Shown: positions 33,012 through 42,031, counted from the first letter of the stretch. The stretch: 64,000 nt of DNA from a bacterium (GCA_016124945.1 WGMT01000009.1:1-64000), one strand, 5' to 3'. Translations and numbers: made by a program. Notes: generated by a model from the sequence alone, not told the origin.

Positions 33012-33945
33012 GATCGGCAAGTCCTTGCAGAATGTGAGCGGCTCCTTGGTTCAACGCCTCAGCGGCCATCTGACGGCCGATTTGAGACGCATCTTCCAGC
33101 GTACCTTCTGTCTGGACATTGATCTGTTGCGTTCCATCCACTGACGAGACACGGCCTTGAAAGTGTAACCTGCCGCCGCGCACCACCGCGTAAGCGGCAA
33201 CGGGCAAACTGCATCCGCCTTCCAACGCAGCAAGGAAGGCCCGTTCTGCGTGAACCGGCGCCGCAGTGGACTCGTCGTGGAGCGGGTGCAGCATTTGCAA
33301 CGATGCCGCGTCGGCGCGACATTGGACGGCCAGCGCGCCCTGTCCTGGCGCGGGGAGCATGATCTCGAAGGGCAACACCTGGCTGATCACATCGTCTAGC
33401 CCCAAACGTTCAAGGCCCGCACAGGCAAGGATGGTGGCGGTATAGACGGACTCTGGATCGTGTGCCTTGCGGATGCGTGTCTCTACGTTGCCGCGGATGT
33501 CTTCCATGCGCAGATCTGGGCGATAGTGCTTGAGTTGCGCTGCCCGTCTTCGGCTGCTGGTGCCGATAACGGCCCCCTTGGGCAGTGTGTCGATGGTGTA
33601 GCCATGTTTGCTCACCAGCGCATCACCAGGATTGGCGCGGGGAGGCATCGCACCCACCACAAGACCGGTGGCGTCGTCGGTGGGCAGATCCTTAAGGCTA
33701 TGGACGGCGAAGTCGATTTCGCCACTGCGCAGGGCGTGTTCCAATTCAAATGTAAAAAGCCCCTTGCCGCCGATGAGGGGCAGGGGCGTATCAAGCACAC
33801 GATCGCCGCGCGTAGACATCAAGAGCGTTTCAAAATGTCGCTGTGGGTGTGCCGATTGCAGGAGCGAAATCACATGATCCGTCTGCCAGCGTGCCAGGGC
33901 GGAGGCGCGGGTGCCCAGGCGCACAACGTTCGATTCCGCCGCCAT
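33004..33945 (-). CDS. hemC: Hydroxymethylbilane synthase (porphobilinogen deaminase)
   Basis: About 313 residues. VRLGTRASALARWQTDHVIS is the N-terminus, GGKGLFTFELEHALRSGEID and FAVHSLKDLPTDD hold the catalytic Asp-neighbour region, IGTSSRRRAAQLKH is the basic substrate-binding run, and FLAALEGGCSLPVAAYAVV holds the Cys that carries the dipyrromethane cofactor. The ATG at 33945 lies one base after the hemA stop, with GGAGCG inside the end of hemA as ribosome binding site. Confidence 0.96.
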   Translation of the reverse strand: MAAESNVVRLGTRASALARWQTDHVISLLQSAHPQRHFETLLMSTRGDRVLDTPLPLIGGKGLFTFELEHALRSGEIDFAVHSLKDLPTDDATGLVVGAMPPRANPGDALVSKHGYTIDTLPKGAVIGTSSRRRAAQLKHYRPDLRMEDIRGNVETRIRKAHDPESVYTATILACAGLERLGLDDVISQVLPFEIMLPAPGQGALAVQCRADAASLQMLHPLHDESTAAPVHAERAFLAALEGGCSLPVAAYAVVRGGRLHFQGRVSSVDGTQQINVQTEGTLEDASQIGRQMAAEALNQGAAHILQGLADHG

Positions 33946-33946
33946 C

Positions 33947-35401
33947 TTACGCTCCGTTCCAAGGCCATGAGAAGGTGGCCAGCACATGCGCCTGTTCTTC
34001 ATCTCGGTGACGTGCAGGGCAAGCGGCGGTATGTGTGACATTGTGGCTGCGGTGCGATGGATGGACGCAGTTCGCTCCGTTTTCGCTAAGCGGTGGGTGA
34101 ATGGCGCCATTGGTATCAGCCGTCAAGACGTTCGGCATCAGATCGAAGAGAGCGCGCACCGCGTGGACATACTCCGCGCCCACTTCGGGCGATTCGGCGG
34201 CGGCTGCTTTGAGCTGAACCGTAGGTTCGTGCAACACTTTGTTCACAAGCCGGTGCACAAGCCGACGCACAATCTCCTCTTCACGTTCGCTCAATTCGGG
34301 CAGCAGCGCCAACGCTTCGGCCAGTTCGTCTTGGGCGATAGATTCCACCTTGCGGCGCATCTCCACAACCGTGGGAATGGCCCGACGGCTGTTGTGCCAC
34401 TGTACGAAGGCCGACATTTCTTCGGCGATGACCACTTCCACGTCGGGGCGGGCAGCTTCACGCTGGGCCAGATTAGCGTCGAGCGTAGCGCGCAGGTCGT
34501 CGATGTCGTAGCAGAAGACGCCGTCAAAGTCGGCTACATCGGCTTCGACATCCCGTGGCAGGGCGATGTCTACAAAGACGAGGGGACGTCCTTGGCGCTG
34601 GGCGTGAATTTCTGCGACTTCTTCTTTGTGGATGACGGTGTGGGGCGACCCTGTGGCAGCGATTACCACATCGGCCCAGAGCAGCGCTTCGGCCAGGTGA
34701 TACCAGTTGAAGGCCTGTCCACCATAAGCGGTGACCAATGCTTCTGCCCGCGAAAAAGTGCGGTTGATGCAGCCCAGGTAGCACACTCCTTCACGGTGAA
34801 GTGCCTTAATCGCCAGATTCGCCATCTCACCGGCCCCAATGACCAGTACGCGAGCGTTGTGTAGATCGGCGACATGATGGGCGGCCAGCAACACCGCGGC
34901 GTGGCTGGTGGATGTGGTGTATCGGCTGATGGCTGTTTCGGCGCGGGCACGTTTTCCGGCATGGATGGCACCAGAAACAAGGCGCTGTAGCACCATGCCC
35001 AGCGTGCCTACCTGCTGTGCCGCACTCTGTGCAAAGTTCACCTGCCCCAGAATCTGCGGTTCGCCTAAGATCAATGAGTCGAGCCCACAGGCAACGTGCA
35101 TGAGGTGCGATATCGACGCTTCGCCATCAAGGACGTAGAGATGAGGGCGCAGCGGTTCATCTGTGTTGGCGGCACGCCGACAGAGAAAGTCCTCTATACT
35201 GCGGCGAGCAGAGGCAAAATCCTGGGCAACGGCGTAAATCTCCAGCCGATTGCACGTAGAAAGGATCAAAACTTCTTCGATTCCAGGCAGTGCGTGGATC
35301 TGACACAGGGCGGTGGGCAACTCACTCTCGTCGATGGTCACCCGTTCGCGGAGATCAACTGGCGCAGTGCGGTGGCTCAATCCAACTGTGATTATCGGCA
35401 T
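33947..35401 (-). CDS. hemA: Glutamyl-tRNA reductase
   Basis: About 484 residues, reducing glutamyl-tRNA(Glu) to glutamate-1-semialdehyde with NADPH. PIITVGLSHRTAPVDLRERV opens the catalytic domain, EEVLILSTCNRLEIYAV contains the nucleophilic Cys, and HLMHVACGLDSLILGEPQIL is the family signature. RVLVIGAGEMANLAIKALHR is the NADPH site and VFVDIALPRDVEADVADFDG follows. The last 60 residues (from about 425, rich in His, Asn and Ala) are an unusual extension. The frame is open to 35653, but homology starts at the ATG at 35401. It heads the operon hemA-C-D-methyltransferase-B-E-Y. Confidence 0.96.
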   Translation of the reverse strand: MPIITVGLSHRTAPVDLRERVTIDESELPTALCQIHALPGIEEVLILSTCNRLEIYAVAQDFASARRSIEDFLCRRAANTDEPLRPHLYVLDGEASISHLMHVACGLDSLILGEPQILGQVNFAQSAAQQVGTLGMVLQRLVSGAIHAGKRARAETAISRYTTSTSHAAVLLAAHHVADLHNARVLVIGAGEMANLAIKALHREGVCYLGCINRTFSRAEALVTAYGGQAFNWYHLAEALLWADVVIAATGSPHTVIHKEEVAEIHAQRQGRPLVFVDIALPRDVEADVADFDGVFCYDIDDLRATLDANLAQREAARPDVEVVIAEEMSAFVQWHNSRRAIPTVVEMRRKVESIAQDELAEALALLPELSEREEEIVRRLVHRLVNKVLHEPTVQLKAAAAESPEVGAEYVHAVRALFDLMPNVLTADTNGAIHPPLSENGANCVHPSHRSHNVTHTAACPARHRDEEQAHVLATFSWPWNGA

Positions 35402-35778
35402 GGTGTTGGCAGTGGCTCTGTATGAGGTAGGTCGGGAACGGTCTGCACAAGCATAGGGGAATCGATCAGATGTCACGACGGACGAACGGTGAGCGTGAAC
35501 ACTAGTCAGATGACCAGTATACGCTCTGATTACACGGGTTGTCGTTTCACAATGTAAGGTCATCGTTCGTCGCCGATTGCTTACTGAATCGTAATTCCTA
35601 AAATCATCGTAAATCTTAGTAAATCTATGTAAACAGTTGTCAGAATACCACAAAGTGCGTGCAAAGACAATCGCGAAAGGCTAGTTTTGTCTTTACCAAT
35701 CTTACAGAATTGTGCAGGTTTCTGTGCCTCAGTTTGGCTCTGTAATGCATCACGTTTCGCTTCGGGGTGACGTGGTTT
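35402..35778. other. Divergent regulatory region between hemA and pyrC
   Basis: About 380 bp without a credible gene. It is AT-richer than its surroundings near 35,580-35,700 (CGTAAATCTTAGTAAATCTA). It must contain the hemA promoter on the minus strand; a TATACT box on that strand lies near 35,515-35,525, but I cannot find a convincing -35 at 17 bp. Confidence 0.5.
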
Positions 35779-35807
35779 TTGTCCTCTTGGCCTATGGTGG
35801 CTATAAT
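35779..35807 (+). promoter_or_regulatory. Promoter of pyrC
   Basis: TTGTCC (35779-35784), a 17-bp spacer and TATAAT (35802-35807), giving a leader of about 87 nt before the GTG start. I do not see a PyrR-type terminator/antiterminator in the leader. Confidence 0.72.
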
Positions 35808-35900
35808 GAGTCGATTTGCCTACAAGCCATAGTGCTTATCTGCGTGGCTCGCCACTCAGACAAGAGACCGCAACCCAGCATCCCAATAGGAGTCTGCAAC

Positions 35901-37028
35901 GTGGCGAAAATTCAACTGCCGGGGCTGATTGATGCCCATGTCCATCTGCGTGAACCGGGGTACACCCACAAGGAAGATCTCTTCACCGGCACGTCGGCTG
36001 CCTTGGCCGGCGGTGTCACCACTGTATTAGACATGCCCAACACCGTCCCGTCCACCTCGACGCCGGAACGACTGGCTGAAAAGGTGGCACTGGCCGTCGA
36101 CAAGGCTGTCTGCGATGTGGGGCTTTTTGTCGGTGCAACCAGCAGTGATCTAGACGCCTACCTGCCTGCCGCCCAATATGCCTGTGCCCTCAAAATCTAT
36201 GTCAACGAGACCTTTGGTAGCCTGCGTGTCGACGATCTCTCGACGATGCACAGGCTGTTTCGTACATGGGCGGAACGAGCGGACGAGTTGGGCGGATGGC
36301 GAAGCGAAGCGGCGAAAGGGCTGGGGCCTATTGCCGTTCATGCCGAAGACTTGATGGTGCCGGTCTGTGTTCTGCTCAGTGACCTGTACGATGTGCCGTT
36401 GCATGTTGTGCACGTAAGCCGACGCAGCGAGATTGAATTGATCCGTGTGGCCAAGGAAAAGGGGAGCCGTGTCACCTGCGAGGTGACGCCGCACCATTTG
36501 TTCCTGAGCACTGAGGATCTGCCCCGGCTGGGCGCACGCGGCGACATGCGCCCTCACCTGGGGACACCCGACGATGTGGCAGCAATGTGGGAAAATCTCG
36601 ACGTGGTGGACATCTTTGCCACCGATCATGCGCCACACACGCTGCTTGAGAAGGCAAGCGAAACACCGCCGCCCGGCGTCCCCGGCGTGCAGACAATGTT
36701 GCCGCTGCTGTTGACTGCTGTCCACGCCGGTCGCTTGACAGTGGAGGACATCATCACCCGTTGTGTGGATGCACCGCGGCGGGTCTACAGTCTTCCTGCT
36801 CAGGCGGATACGTTTGTGGAAGTCGATGTCGATGCGGAGTGGACGGTAAGCGACGAAGCGATGCTTTCTCGTTCACAGTGGACACCCTTCGCCGGCATGT
36901 CTCTGCGCGGACGGGTCGAGCGGGTGACCTATCTGGGTAGGATTGTCTATGAAGAGGGGCAGGTGTTGGCCAAGCCAGGCAGTGGACGTGTCCTCTTCCA
37001 AGGACGGGTTCTTTTTCAATCGGAGTGA
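35901..37028 (+). CDS. pyrC: Dihydroorotase, resembling the CAD-type enzyme
   Basis: 375 residues from GTG at 35901 after AATAGGAGTCTGCAAC; the upstream frame is not homologous. [20 protein letters not shown] is the metal-binding His pair and [20 protein letters not shown] follows. [13 protein letters not shown] contains the Lys expected to bridge the metals, [19 protein letters not shown] and [13 protein letters not shown] the further His ligands, and [20 protein letters not shown] the catalytic Asp. The C-terminal run [14 protein letters not shown] then [18 protein letters not shown] is, from memory, strikingly like the dihydroorotase domain of animal CAD. It cyclises carbamoyl-aspartate in UMP synthesis and is followed by pyrB, the CAD domain order. 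Confidence 0.93.
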   Translation: MAKIQLPGLIDAHVHLREPGYTHKEDLFTGTSAALAGGVTTVLDMPNTVPSTSTPERLAEKVALAVDKAVCDVGLFVGATSSDLDAYLPAAQYACALKIYVNETFGSLRVDDLSTMHRLFRTWAERADELGGWRSEAAKGLGPIAVHAEDLMVPVCVLLSDLYDVPLHVVHVSRRSEIELIRVAKEKGSRVTCEVTPHHLFLSTEDLPRLGARGDMRPHLGTPDDVAAMWENLDVVDIFATDHAPHTLLEKASETPPPGVPGVQTMLPLLLTAVHAGRLTVEDIITRCVDAPRRVYSLPAQADTFVEVDVDAEWTVSDEAMLSRSQWTPFAGMSLRGRVERVTYLGRIVYEEGQVLAKPGSGRVLFQGRVLFQSE

Positions 37029-37032
37029 ATGT

Positions 37033-37058
37033 AGACGAGGCAGTTGCCTCGTCTTTTT
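37033..37058 (+). terminator. Intrinsic terminator between pyrC and pyrB
   Basis: AGACGAGGCA and TGCCTCGTCT form a stem around a tiny loop, followed by TTTTT. It sits 5 bp after the pyrC stop and 87 bp before pyrB, so it may limit read-through into pyrB. Confidence 0.85.
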
Positions 37059-37144
37059 CATATTGGGTTTGAGTTACTTGGGTTATTTGCATCGGGTGTA
37101 TCGCACCTGAATCGTCAATTTCAGCGTTTACCGGGAGGCCAAAA

Positions 37145-38122
37145 ATGGCGAAGTCCACCAAATCAAAGGGCCGTCGCAGTGCGGCGCAGCCTACGCCCAA
37201 TTTCCATGGGCACGACATTTTGAGTGTTGATCAGTTCAATCGCGAGAGCCTTGACTATATTTTCGAGGTGGCGCACGAGATGCGTGTCCTTGTGGAACGT
37301 TTCGGCAGTGCTGATCTGCTGCAAGGCAAGATCCTGGCCAATCTCTTCTATGAACCGTCCACACGTACCAGCTCTAGCTTTATGGCGGCGATGTTGCGCC
37401 TGGGCGGGCAGGTGATCCCTATCAACAATGTCCAATACAGCTCTGTGAGCAAGGGCGAAAGCCTGCCCGACACCATCCGCACCCTGGAAAGTTACTCAGA
37501 TGTGATTGTGATCCGTCACCCCGAGGTGGGATCGGCGACGACGGCGGCCTACTACGCCGAAAAGCCGGTGATCAACGCTGGCGACGGCGTGGGCGAACAT
37601 CCTACGCAGGCGCTGCTTGATATGTTCACGATTGTGGAAGAACTGGGGGGCGTAGACGGCCTGAAGATTGCCATGGTGGGCGACCTGAAGTATGGCCGTA
37701 CCGTACACAGCCTGACCAAATTGCTGCTCGATTACAAGGTCGAGTTCACCTTCGTCAGCCCTGAGAATCTGCGCATGCCCAACGAGATTCTCGATGCGGT
37801 CAAGCGTCGCGATCACACCTACGTCGAAACCGAAGCGATCCAGGACGTAATCGCCAATGCCGACGTTCTCTACGTGACGCGTGTGCAGAAAGAACGCTTC
37901 ACTGATCTGGCCGAGTATGACCGCGTGAAGGACTTCTACGTGGTGGATGAGGAATTGATGCAACAGGCCAAGGAAGAGATGATCATCATGCATCCGCTGC
38001 CCCGTGTCGGCGAAATTAGCTATGCCATCGACGACGATCCTCGCGCCGCCTACTTCAGGCAGATGCGCAACGGCATGTACATTCGGATGGCGTTGTTGGC
38101 GGCGGTGCTCGGAAAAGCGTAG
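37145..38122 (+). CDS. pyrB: Aspartate carbamoyltransferase catalytic subunit
   Basis: 325 residues; makes carbamoyl-aspartate from carbamoyl phosphate and aspartate. [20 protein letters not shown] is the carbamoyl-phosphate loop, [20 protein letters not shown] has the Lys loop, IRHPEVGSA and [20 protein letters not shown] are the following conserved blocks, and [20 protein letters not shown] is the aspartate-binding loop. From memory, blocks such as [19 protein letters not shown] and [20 protein letters not shown] are closer to the ATCase domain of CAD than to the PyrB of many bacteria. GGGAGG precedes the ATG. No pyrI is adjacent. The stop codon lies inside a TAGTGCGTAG repeat. Confidence 0.95.
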   Translation: MAKSTKSKGRRSAAQPTPNFHGHDILSVDQFNRESLDYIFEVAHEMRVLVERFGSADLLQGKILANLFYEPSTRTSSSFMAAMLRLGGQVIPINNVQYSSVSKGESLPDTIRTLESYSDVIVIRHPEVGSATTAAYYAEKPVINAGDGVGEHPTQALLDMFTIVEELGGVDGLKIAMVGDLKYGRTVHSLTKLLLDYKVEFTFVSPENLRMPNEILDAVKRRDHTYVETEAIQDVIANADVLYVTRVQKERFTDLAEYDRVKDFYVVDEELMQQAKEEMIIMHPLPRVGEISYAIDDDPRAAYFRQMRNGMYIRMALLAAVLGKA

Positions 38123-38242
38123 TGCGTAGTGCGTATACCCGTAGAGTGAGTGACTTCTACCTTGGTTCGTCTGTTGCGCTCTAAGACCGTGGTGTTCCCA
38201 ATGAAGTGTCGGTTTGTCTACTGGTCCACGCGCTACGCACTA
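38117..38242. repeat. Inverted TAGTGCGTAG words at two convergent stop codons
   Basis: GCGTAGTGCGTAGTGCGTA (38117-38135) begins in the last pyrB codons, and its first TAG is the pyrB stop. The inverse GCGCTACGCACTA (38230-38242) contains the rmlC stop codon on the minus strand (TAG followed by TGCGTAG). The roughly 95 bp between them holds no gene. A transcript from either side could fold on the words. Confidence 0.78.
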
Positions 38243-38779
38243 TTTCGGCATTTTCTCCGCGGGAATCTCATCAATCTTCGGGTTGGCCTGGTCGCGACCG
38301 GAGAGGATAGGGGTGTCGACGCCCCAATCGATGGCAAGGACGGGATCGTTCCACGCCACGCCCAGTTCGTCGCCGCCGGTGTAGTAGTTGTCCACCAGAT
38401 AGGTGAGGGTGGCGTCGGTGAGGGCGACGAAGCCGTGGGCCACGCCCACTGGGATGAAGATACCCATCTGGTTGTTTTCACCAATGACGATGGTTTCGGT
38501 GGCCTTGAACGTGGGCGAAGACGGGCGCAGATCGGCCAGGGCAACGCGGATCTCTCCTTGGGCGCAGTACCAATAATCCACCTGCAAAAAGTGATAGTGC
38601 AGGCCGCGCAGCACCCCTGCTTTGGAATCGCTGCGATTGGTCTGCACCTTTTCCCAAGAACGTTCCGGAAACCACTCCCGGCGGAACGTCTCTACAAAAC
38701 GGCCGCGGTCATCGGCAAACGCGGCCAACTTCGCAAACTTTACACCGACAACCTTCGCTGATTCTATAATTTCGGCCAC
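38240..38779 (-). CDS. rmlC: dTDP-4-dehydrorhamnose 3,5-epimerase family protein
   Basis: 179 residues from a GTG start after AAAGGACCGAATCA. The cupin core of RmlC is visible: FADDRGRFVETFRREWF, QTNRSDSKAGVLRGLHYHFL with the Arg-Gly-Leu-His-Tyr motif carrying the catalytic His, GEIRVALADLRPSSPTFKA, IPVGVAHGFVALTDATLTYL and NDPVLAIDWG. It would act in dTDP-L-rhamnose or a related deoxysugar pathway for the envelope. No other rml genes are in the window, so the exact substrate is not certain. Confidence 0.9.
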   Translation of the reverse strand: MAEIIESAKVVGVKFAKLAAFADDRGRFVETFRREWFPERSWEKVQTNRSDSKAGVLRGLHYHFLQVDYWYCAQGEIRVALADLRPSSPTFKATETIVIGENNQMGIFIPVGVAHGFVALTDATLTYLVDNYYTGGDELGVAWNDPVLAIDWGVDTPILSGRDQANPKIDEIPAEKMPK

Positions 38780-38811
38780 TGATTCGGTCCTTTACATGGA
38801 GAAGGCGGTTT

Positions 38812-39060
38812 GATCCACGAAGGCAGAAAATGATCCACAGATTGCACGGATTTGAAGGATTTCCAGAAGGATGGCAGAGATAGAACGCGGATTGAGCGGC
38901 TCAAAACGGATTTTTCTTGGTTTCTTATATAATCTGCTCCTATCTACCCAATCCGCTTCATCCGCGTTCTATTTCTTTCTACGCAAATCCTTCAAATCTG
39001 TGCAATCTTCGGCTCATCTTCTTCTCTGCCTTTGTGTATCTTCATTGTCTTCGTGGATTA
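38812..39060. repeat. Long imperfect inverted repeat between hisG and rmlC
   Basis: ATCCACGAAGGCAGA, then AGATTGCACGGATTTGAAGG, then AGAACGCGGATTGAG on the left are matched on the right by ATCCGCGTTCTATT, then CCTTCAAATCTGTGCAATCT, then CTTCGTGGAT. The arms are about 100 bp each, with mismatches and gaps. It fills the gap between the two minus-strand genes. It could be a decayed MITE-like element or a large hairpin. Confidence 0.8.
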
Positions 39061-39071
39061 ACTCTCTGCTT

Positions 39072-39713
39072 TTAGATGACGGCGCGCAGCCGCTCTACGA
39101 CGGATTGGATCTCCGCCGCGCGTAGACGGGACGACGCCCGGTTGACGATAAGCACAGCCTGGCTTTCCATAATCGTGCGGAATTCAATTAGCCCATTGGC
39201 GCGCAGCGTGTTGCCCGTCTCTACCAGATCGACGATGAGATCGGCCAGCCCCAGGATCGGGCCAAGCTCGACACTGCCCGTCAGACCGATGATCTCGGCG
39301 TTAACGCCCCGTTCGCGGAAAAACTGCGCAGCCAGGCGCGGATACTTGCTGGCGACGCGCGGCTGGCTTTCGTAGCGCAGCGGAGTGTCGGGGCGGTTGG
39401 CGGGGCCGGCGACGCTGAGCCGACAGTGGGCAAAGGGTAGCAACAGCGGCTCGTGGACATTGCGTCCACTTTCGCGCAACACGTCGAGACCGCAGATACC
39501 CAGGTCCACCGCGCCATATTCCACGTAGGTGGGGACGTCCCACGGTTTCGCCATGACGTATCCAAAGCAGCCGTCCGCACTTTCAAGGACGAGCTTGCGG
39601 TCGTTGTTGTCAACCGGTTCGGAAAGTCCAGCTTTAGACAGTAACGCCAGGCTCTCGTCGGCCATGCGTCCTTTGGGTAGGGCGAAGAGCAGCGGTTTCT
39701 CGGTGTTTTCCAT
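39072..39713 (-). CDS. hisG: ATP phosphoribosyltransferase, short form (HisG-S)
   Basis: 213 residues, the catalytic subunit of the first histidine step, joining ATP and PRPP. LLFALPKGRMADESLALLSK is the N-terminus, DVPTYVEYGAVDLGICGLDV contains the substrate loop, and LADLIVDLVETGNTLRANGL is the PRPP-binding signature. It lacks the C-terminal regulatory domain of long HisG proteins, so it should need HisZ, encoded just upstream with a 2-bp gap. Confidence 0.95.
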   Translation of the reverse strand: MENTEKPLLFALPKGRMADESLALLSKAGLSEPVDNNDRKLVLESADGCFGYVMAKPWDVPTYVEYGAVDLGICGLDVLRESGRNVHEPLLLPFAHCRLSVAGPANRPDTPLRYESQPRVASKYPRLAAQFFRERGVNAEIIGLTGSVELGPILGLADLIVDLVETGNTLRANGLIEFRTIMESQAVLIVNRASSRLRAAEIQSVVERLRAVI

Positions 39714-39715
39714 GA

Positions 39716-40939
39716 TCAGACCTCCATCTCTTCAAATGCTCTGCCTGTCCAGCGCAGGACTTTGGCAATCCCCAACTTGCGTGCGTAGGCGAGGACGTCC
39801 TCATTTGAGCGCCCGTTGACCTCTACCTGCACCCGTTGCCCGTCCTCGCGCCAGCGCTGCACCTGGGCCAGGGCCGCGGCATTGGATGTGGCGTCCCCGG
39901 CGGTGATGACAAGACAATCGGGCGGTGGCGGATGGGGCGAACGTTGCTCACCGCGCTGCCGTTGACGCGCCAGCAGCAGCCGGTCCACGCCCATGGCCAC
40001 ACCGACGGCGGGCTGCCCCTTGCCGAAATGACCGATCAGATCGTCGTAGCGTCCTCCGCTGGCGATGCCGAAGCCCATGCCGGGGGCCAGCGCCTCAAAG
40101 GTGACGCCGGTGTAATAGCCCAAATTACGGATTTCGGTGAGATCGAGGTCCACTGCGTCGGTGACGCCGTAGGCGGCCAGCACATCGCAAACGGCACGCA
40201 GGTTTTCCAGGGCGGCGTGCATTTCGTAGTTCAGGCAGTAACGGTCGGCTTGGTCGATGATCTGGCTCAAACTGCTGCCGTTGAGGTTGGGCAGTTCCTC
40301 GACGGTGCGGCGTTGTTGCGTGCGCAACGGCACATCGCGCAGAAAGGATGCCAGCGCCGGTTCGCTCTTGCGATCGATGGCCTCGCGCAGCGCGTCTTCT
40401 TGTTCCGGTGTCAACTTAAGATCGGCCAACAGCCCGCCAAAGTAGCGAATCTGCCCGACGACAACGCGGAAATCGGTCAATTCGGCGGCGCGCAGCGCGG
40501 CGACGGTCAACGCCAACACTTCGGCGTCGGCCTCCGGCGTGGACGCGCCGATCAACTCGACGCCTGCTTGCAGGAACTCCCGCTGTCGGCCAGCCTGGGG
40601 CGAAACATAGCGAAAGACGCTGCCGGCGTAGCAGAAACGCTGCGGCATCGGCCAATCGTGTAGGCGGGTGGCCACGAGACGAGCCAACGGCGTGGTAAAT
40701 TCAGGGCGCAACGCCAGGGTCGAGCCGTCGCGATCGAGGAAGCGATACATCTCGGCGCGCAGCCCAGCGCTGGCTTGGGCACTGAGCGAATCGGCGAATT
40801 CGAAGGTGGGGGGGATCACGTCTCCGTAGCCCCAGCGTCGGAAGGTTTCGAGAAGGACATCCATCATCTGCTGTCGTTGCAGTGATTCGGACCAGAAATA
40901 GTCGGCAACGCCGTAGGGGATCGAGTGTTGCATGGTCAC
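39716..40939 (-). CDS. hisZ: ATP phosphoribosyltransferase regulatory subunit HisZ
   Basis: 407 residues related to class II histidyl-tRNA synthetase. Seen are YGVADYFWSESLQRQQMMDV, PPTFEFADSLSAQ, LALRPEFTTPLARLVATRL, FCYAGSVFRYVSPQAGRQRE and ASGGRYDDLIGHFGKGQPAV. The adjacent short HisG (2 bp) indicates HisZ rather than a true HisS. It forms a hetero-octamer with HisG and provides histidine feedback. An alternative start two codons downstream is possible. Confidence 0.9.
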   Translation of the reverse strand: MTMQHSIPYGVADYFWSESLQRQQMMDVLLETFRRWGYGDVIPPTFEFADSLSAQASAGLRAEMYRFLDRDGSTLALRPEFTTPLARLVATRLHDWPMPQRFCYAGSVFRYVSPQAGRQREFLQAGVELIGASTPEADAEVLALTVAALRAAELTDFRVVVGQIRYFGGLLADLKLTPEQEDALREAIDRKSEPALASFLRDVPLRTQQRRTVEELPNLNGSSLSQIIDQADRYCLNYEMHAALENLRAVCDVLAAYGVTDAVDLDLTEIRNLGYYTGVTFEALAPGMGFGIASGGRYDDLIGHFGKGQPAVGVAMGVDRLLLARQRQRGEQRSPHPPPPDCLVITAGDATSNAAALAQVQRWREDGQRVQVEVNGRSNEDVLAYARKLGIAKVLRWTGRAFEEMEV

Positions 40940-40964
40940 GCTTCGCGTCTTCCTTTGCGGATGG

Positions 40965-41036
40965 TTAAATGAGGCGCATGGTTAAGTATTGCGAATGGTT
41001 AAGTGTTGCGCATCGTCAAGTGTTGCGCATCGTCAA
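40965..41036. repeat. 17-bp tandem word AAGTGTTGCGCATCGTC in the hisZ upstream gap
   Basis: Two exact copies (41001-41017 and 41018-41034) plus two degenerate copies upstream (GTTAAGTATTGCGAATG type). The last copy encodes the C-terminal Thr-Met-Arg-Asn-Thr of the TIM-barrel gene and its stop codon. No inverted copy is obvious. Confidence 0.8.
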
Positions 41037-42029
41037 GATGGTGGTCTGCTTGTGTGGATCAGATAGGACGCCGTCGAGCTTGAAGATGATGACTTCGCCG
41101 CTGCCTGTACGCTGCGCCATGTGGAATACATTGGCAAACTCGGCGGCGGAGTAATGTTCAGGCGGATCAATGGCCTCAATTACTGGCCAGACCGCAGCGC
41201 TGCCGGTATTGACAGCGTAGCGCGCCACCTGTTCGACCCAGGTCACACTCCGTCGACACAGCCGATGGTAGACCATGGGCGAAATGACGTCAACGTGACG
41301 CCCCAGCCGCGCCAGGTTTTGGGCCACAATGCGGTGGTTGGCGTCATGGATGACGGTGTTGTCCTCGGCGGCAATGCCTATCCAGGGAATGGTGAAGAGG
41401 CCGATTTTGGCGCTGGGGCGGTGACGGCGCACAATTTCGGCCGCGTCGATCACAAACCGTTCGATGACGGAGCCGCGCCACTCAATCCACTGTGGCAGTA
41501 CATGTTCAAAGATCCAGCGAGCGCGAATGGCGGGCGCGCCGGCGGGGACGTCGGTGTGGGTCTCCTTGCCAAATTGGGCAAGGCTGTCGTCGTCGAAGGA
41601 GCTGTCGTAGAGCGTCAGTTCGGTCTTTTCCCAGCGCGCGGGCCAGCGGATGAAGTCGAGCCAGACGCCGTCAACTGGATGATCGGTCACCAGTTGTGTC
41701 AACTGGGCCAGGCGATGGGATCTGACATCGTTGTGGGTTGGCCGCAGTGGACGATACCAATCTTCCTGTGGTGCCGGCGCCCCTGTGGCTGTGATGGGGC
41801 GACTGTCGGGCCAGCGCTGCCAGAGTTCTTCGCTTTCTCGATCCACAAAGATGGCGTGCGAGAGGAAGACACGCACCCCGACGCGCTGGAGTGCCTCGAT
41901 CCAGGCGAGATCAAAGTGCTTGAGGAAGACGCCGTCGCCGCCTATCCCCCTGACTGCGTCGGCCACTTCGGCGGCGGAACGTCCTTGCCAGGCTGCGATT
42001 CGGTCCGTCAAGCCGTAGAGGATGGGCAT
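41016..42029 (-). CDS. Putative TIM-barrel glycoside-hydrolase-like protein
   Basis: 337 residues, not confidently assigned. The pattern of short strands ending in acidic residues suggests a (beta/alpha)8 barrel of the family-10-like hypothetical glycosyl hydrolase group: GGDGVFLKHFDLAWIEALQR, VGVRVFLSHAIFVDRESEE, HPVDGVWLDFIRWPARWEK with a conserved Asp, AKIGLFTIPWIG, HVDVISPMVYHRL and VIIFKLDGV. There is no signal peptide, so it is probably cytoplasmic. It follows the acylphosphatase gene by 2 bp, in an apparent operon with FmdB-like and acylphosphatase genes. The function cannot be inferred from these neighbours. Confidence 0.7.
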   Translation of the reverse strand: MPILYGLTDRIAAWQGRSAAEVADAVRGIGGDGVFLKHFDLAWIEALQRVGVRVFLSHAIFVDRESEELWQRWPDSRPITATGAPAPQEDWYRPLRPTHNDVRSHRLAQLTQLVTDHPVDGVWLDFIRWPARWEKTELTLYDSSFDDDSLAQFGKETHTDVPAGAPAIRARWIFEHVLPQWIEWRGSVIERFVIDAAEIVRRHRPSAKIGLFTIPWIGIAAEDNTVIHDANHRIVAQNLARLGRHVDVISPMVYHRLCRRSVTWVEQVARYAVNTGSAAVWPVIEAIDPPEHYSAAEFANVFHMAQRTGSGEVIIFKLDGVLSDPHKQTTILTMRNT

Positions 42030-42031
42030 AA

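Noticed and set aside
33986..34864. Plus-strand open frame opposite hemA
   Set aside because: hemA is certain from its motifs; the antisense frame has no ribosome binding site or recognisable domain.
39836..40663. Plus-strand open frame opposite hisZ
   Set aside because: Shadow of hisZ; composition biased, no homology recognised.
39716..40939. Histidyl-tRNA synthetase (hisS)
   Set aside because: The adjacent short HisG lacking a regulatory domain makes HisZ the better call, although the two are homologous.
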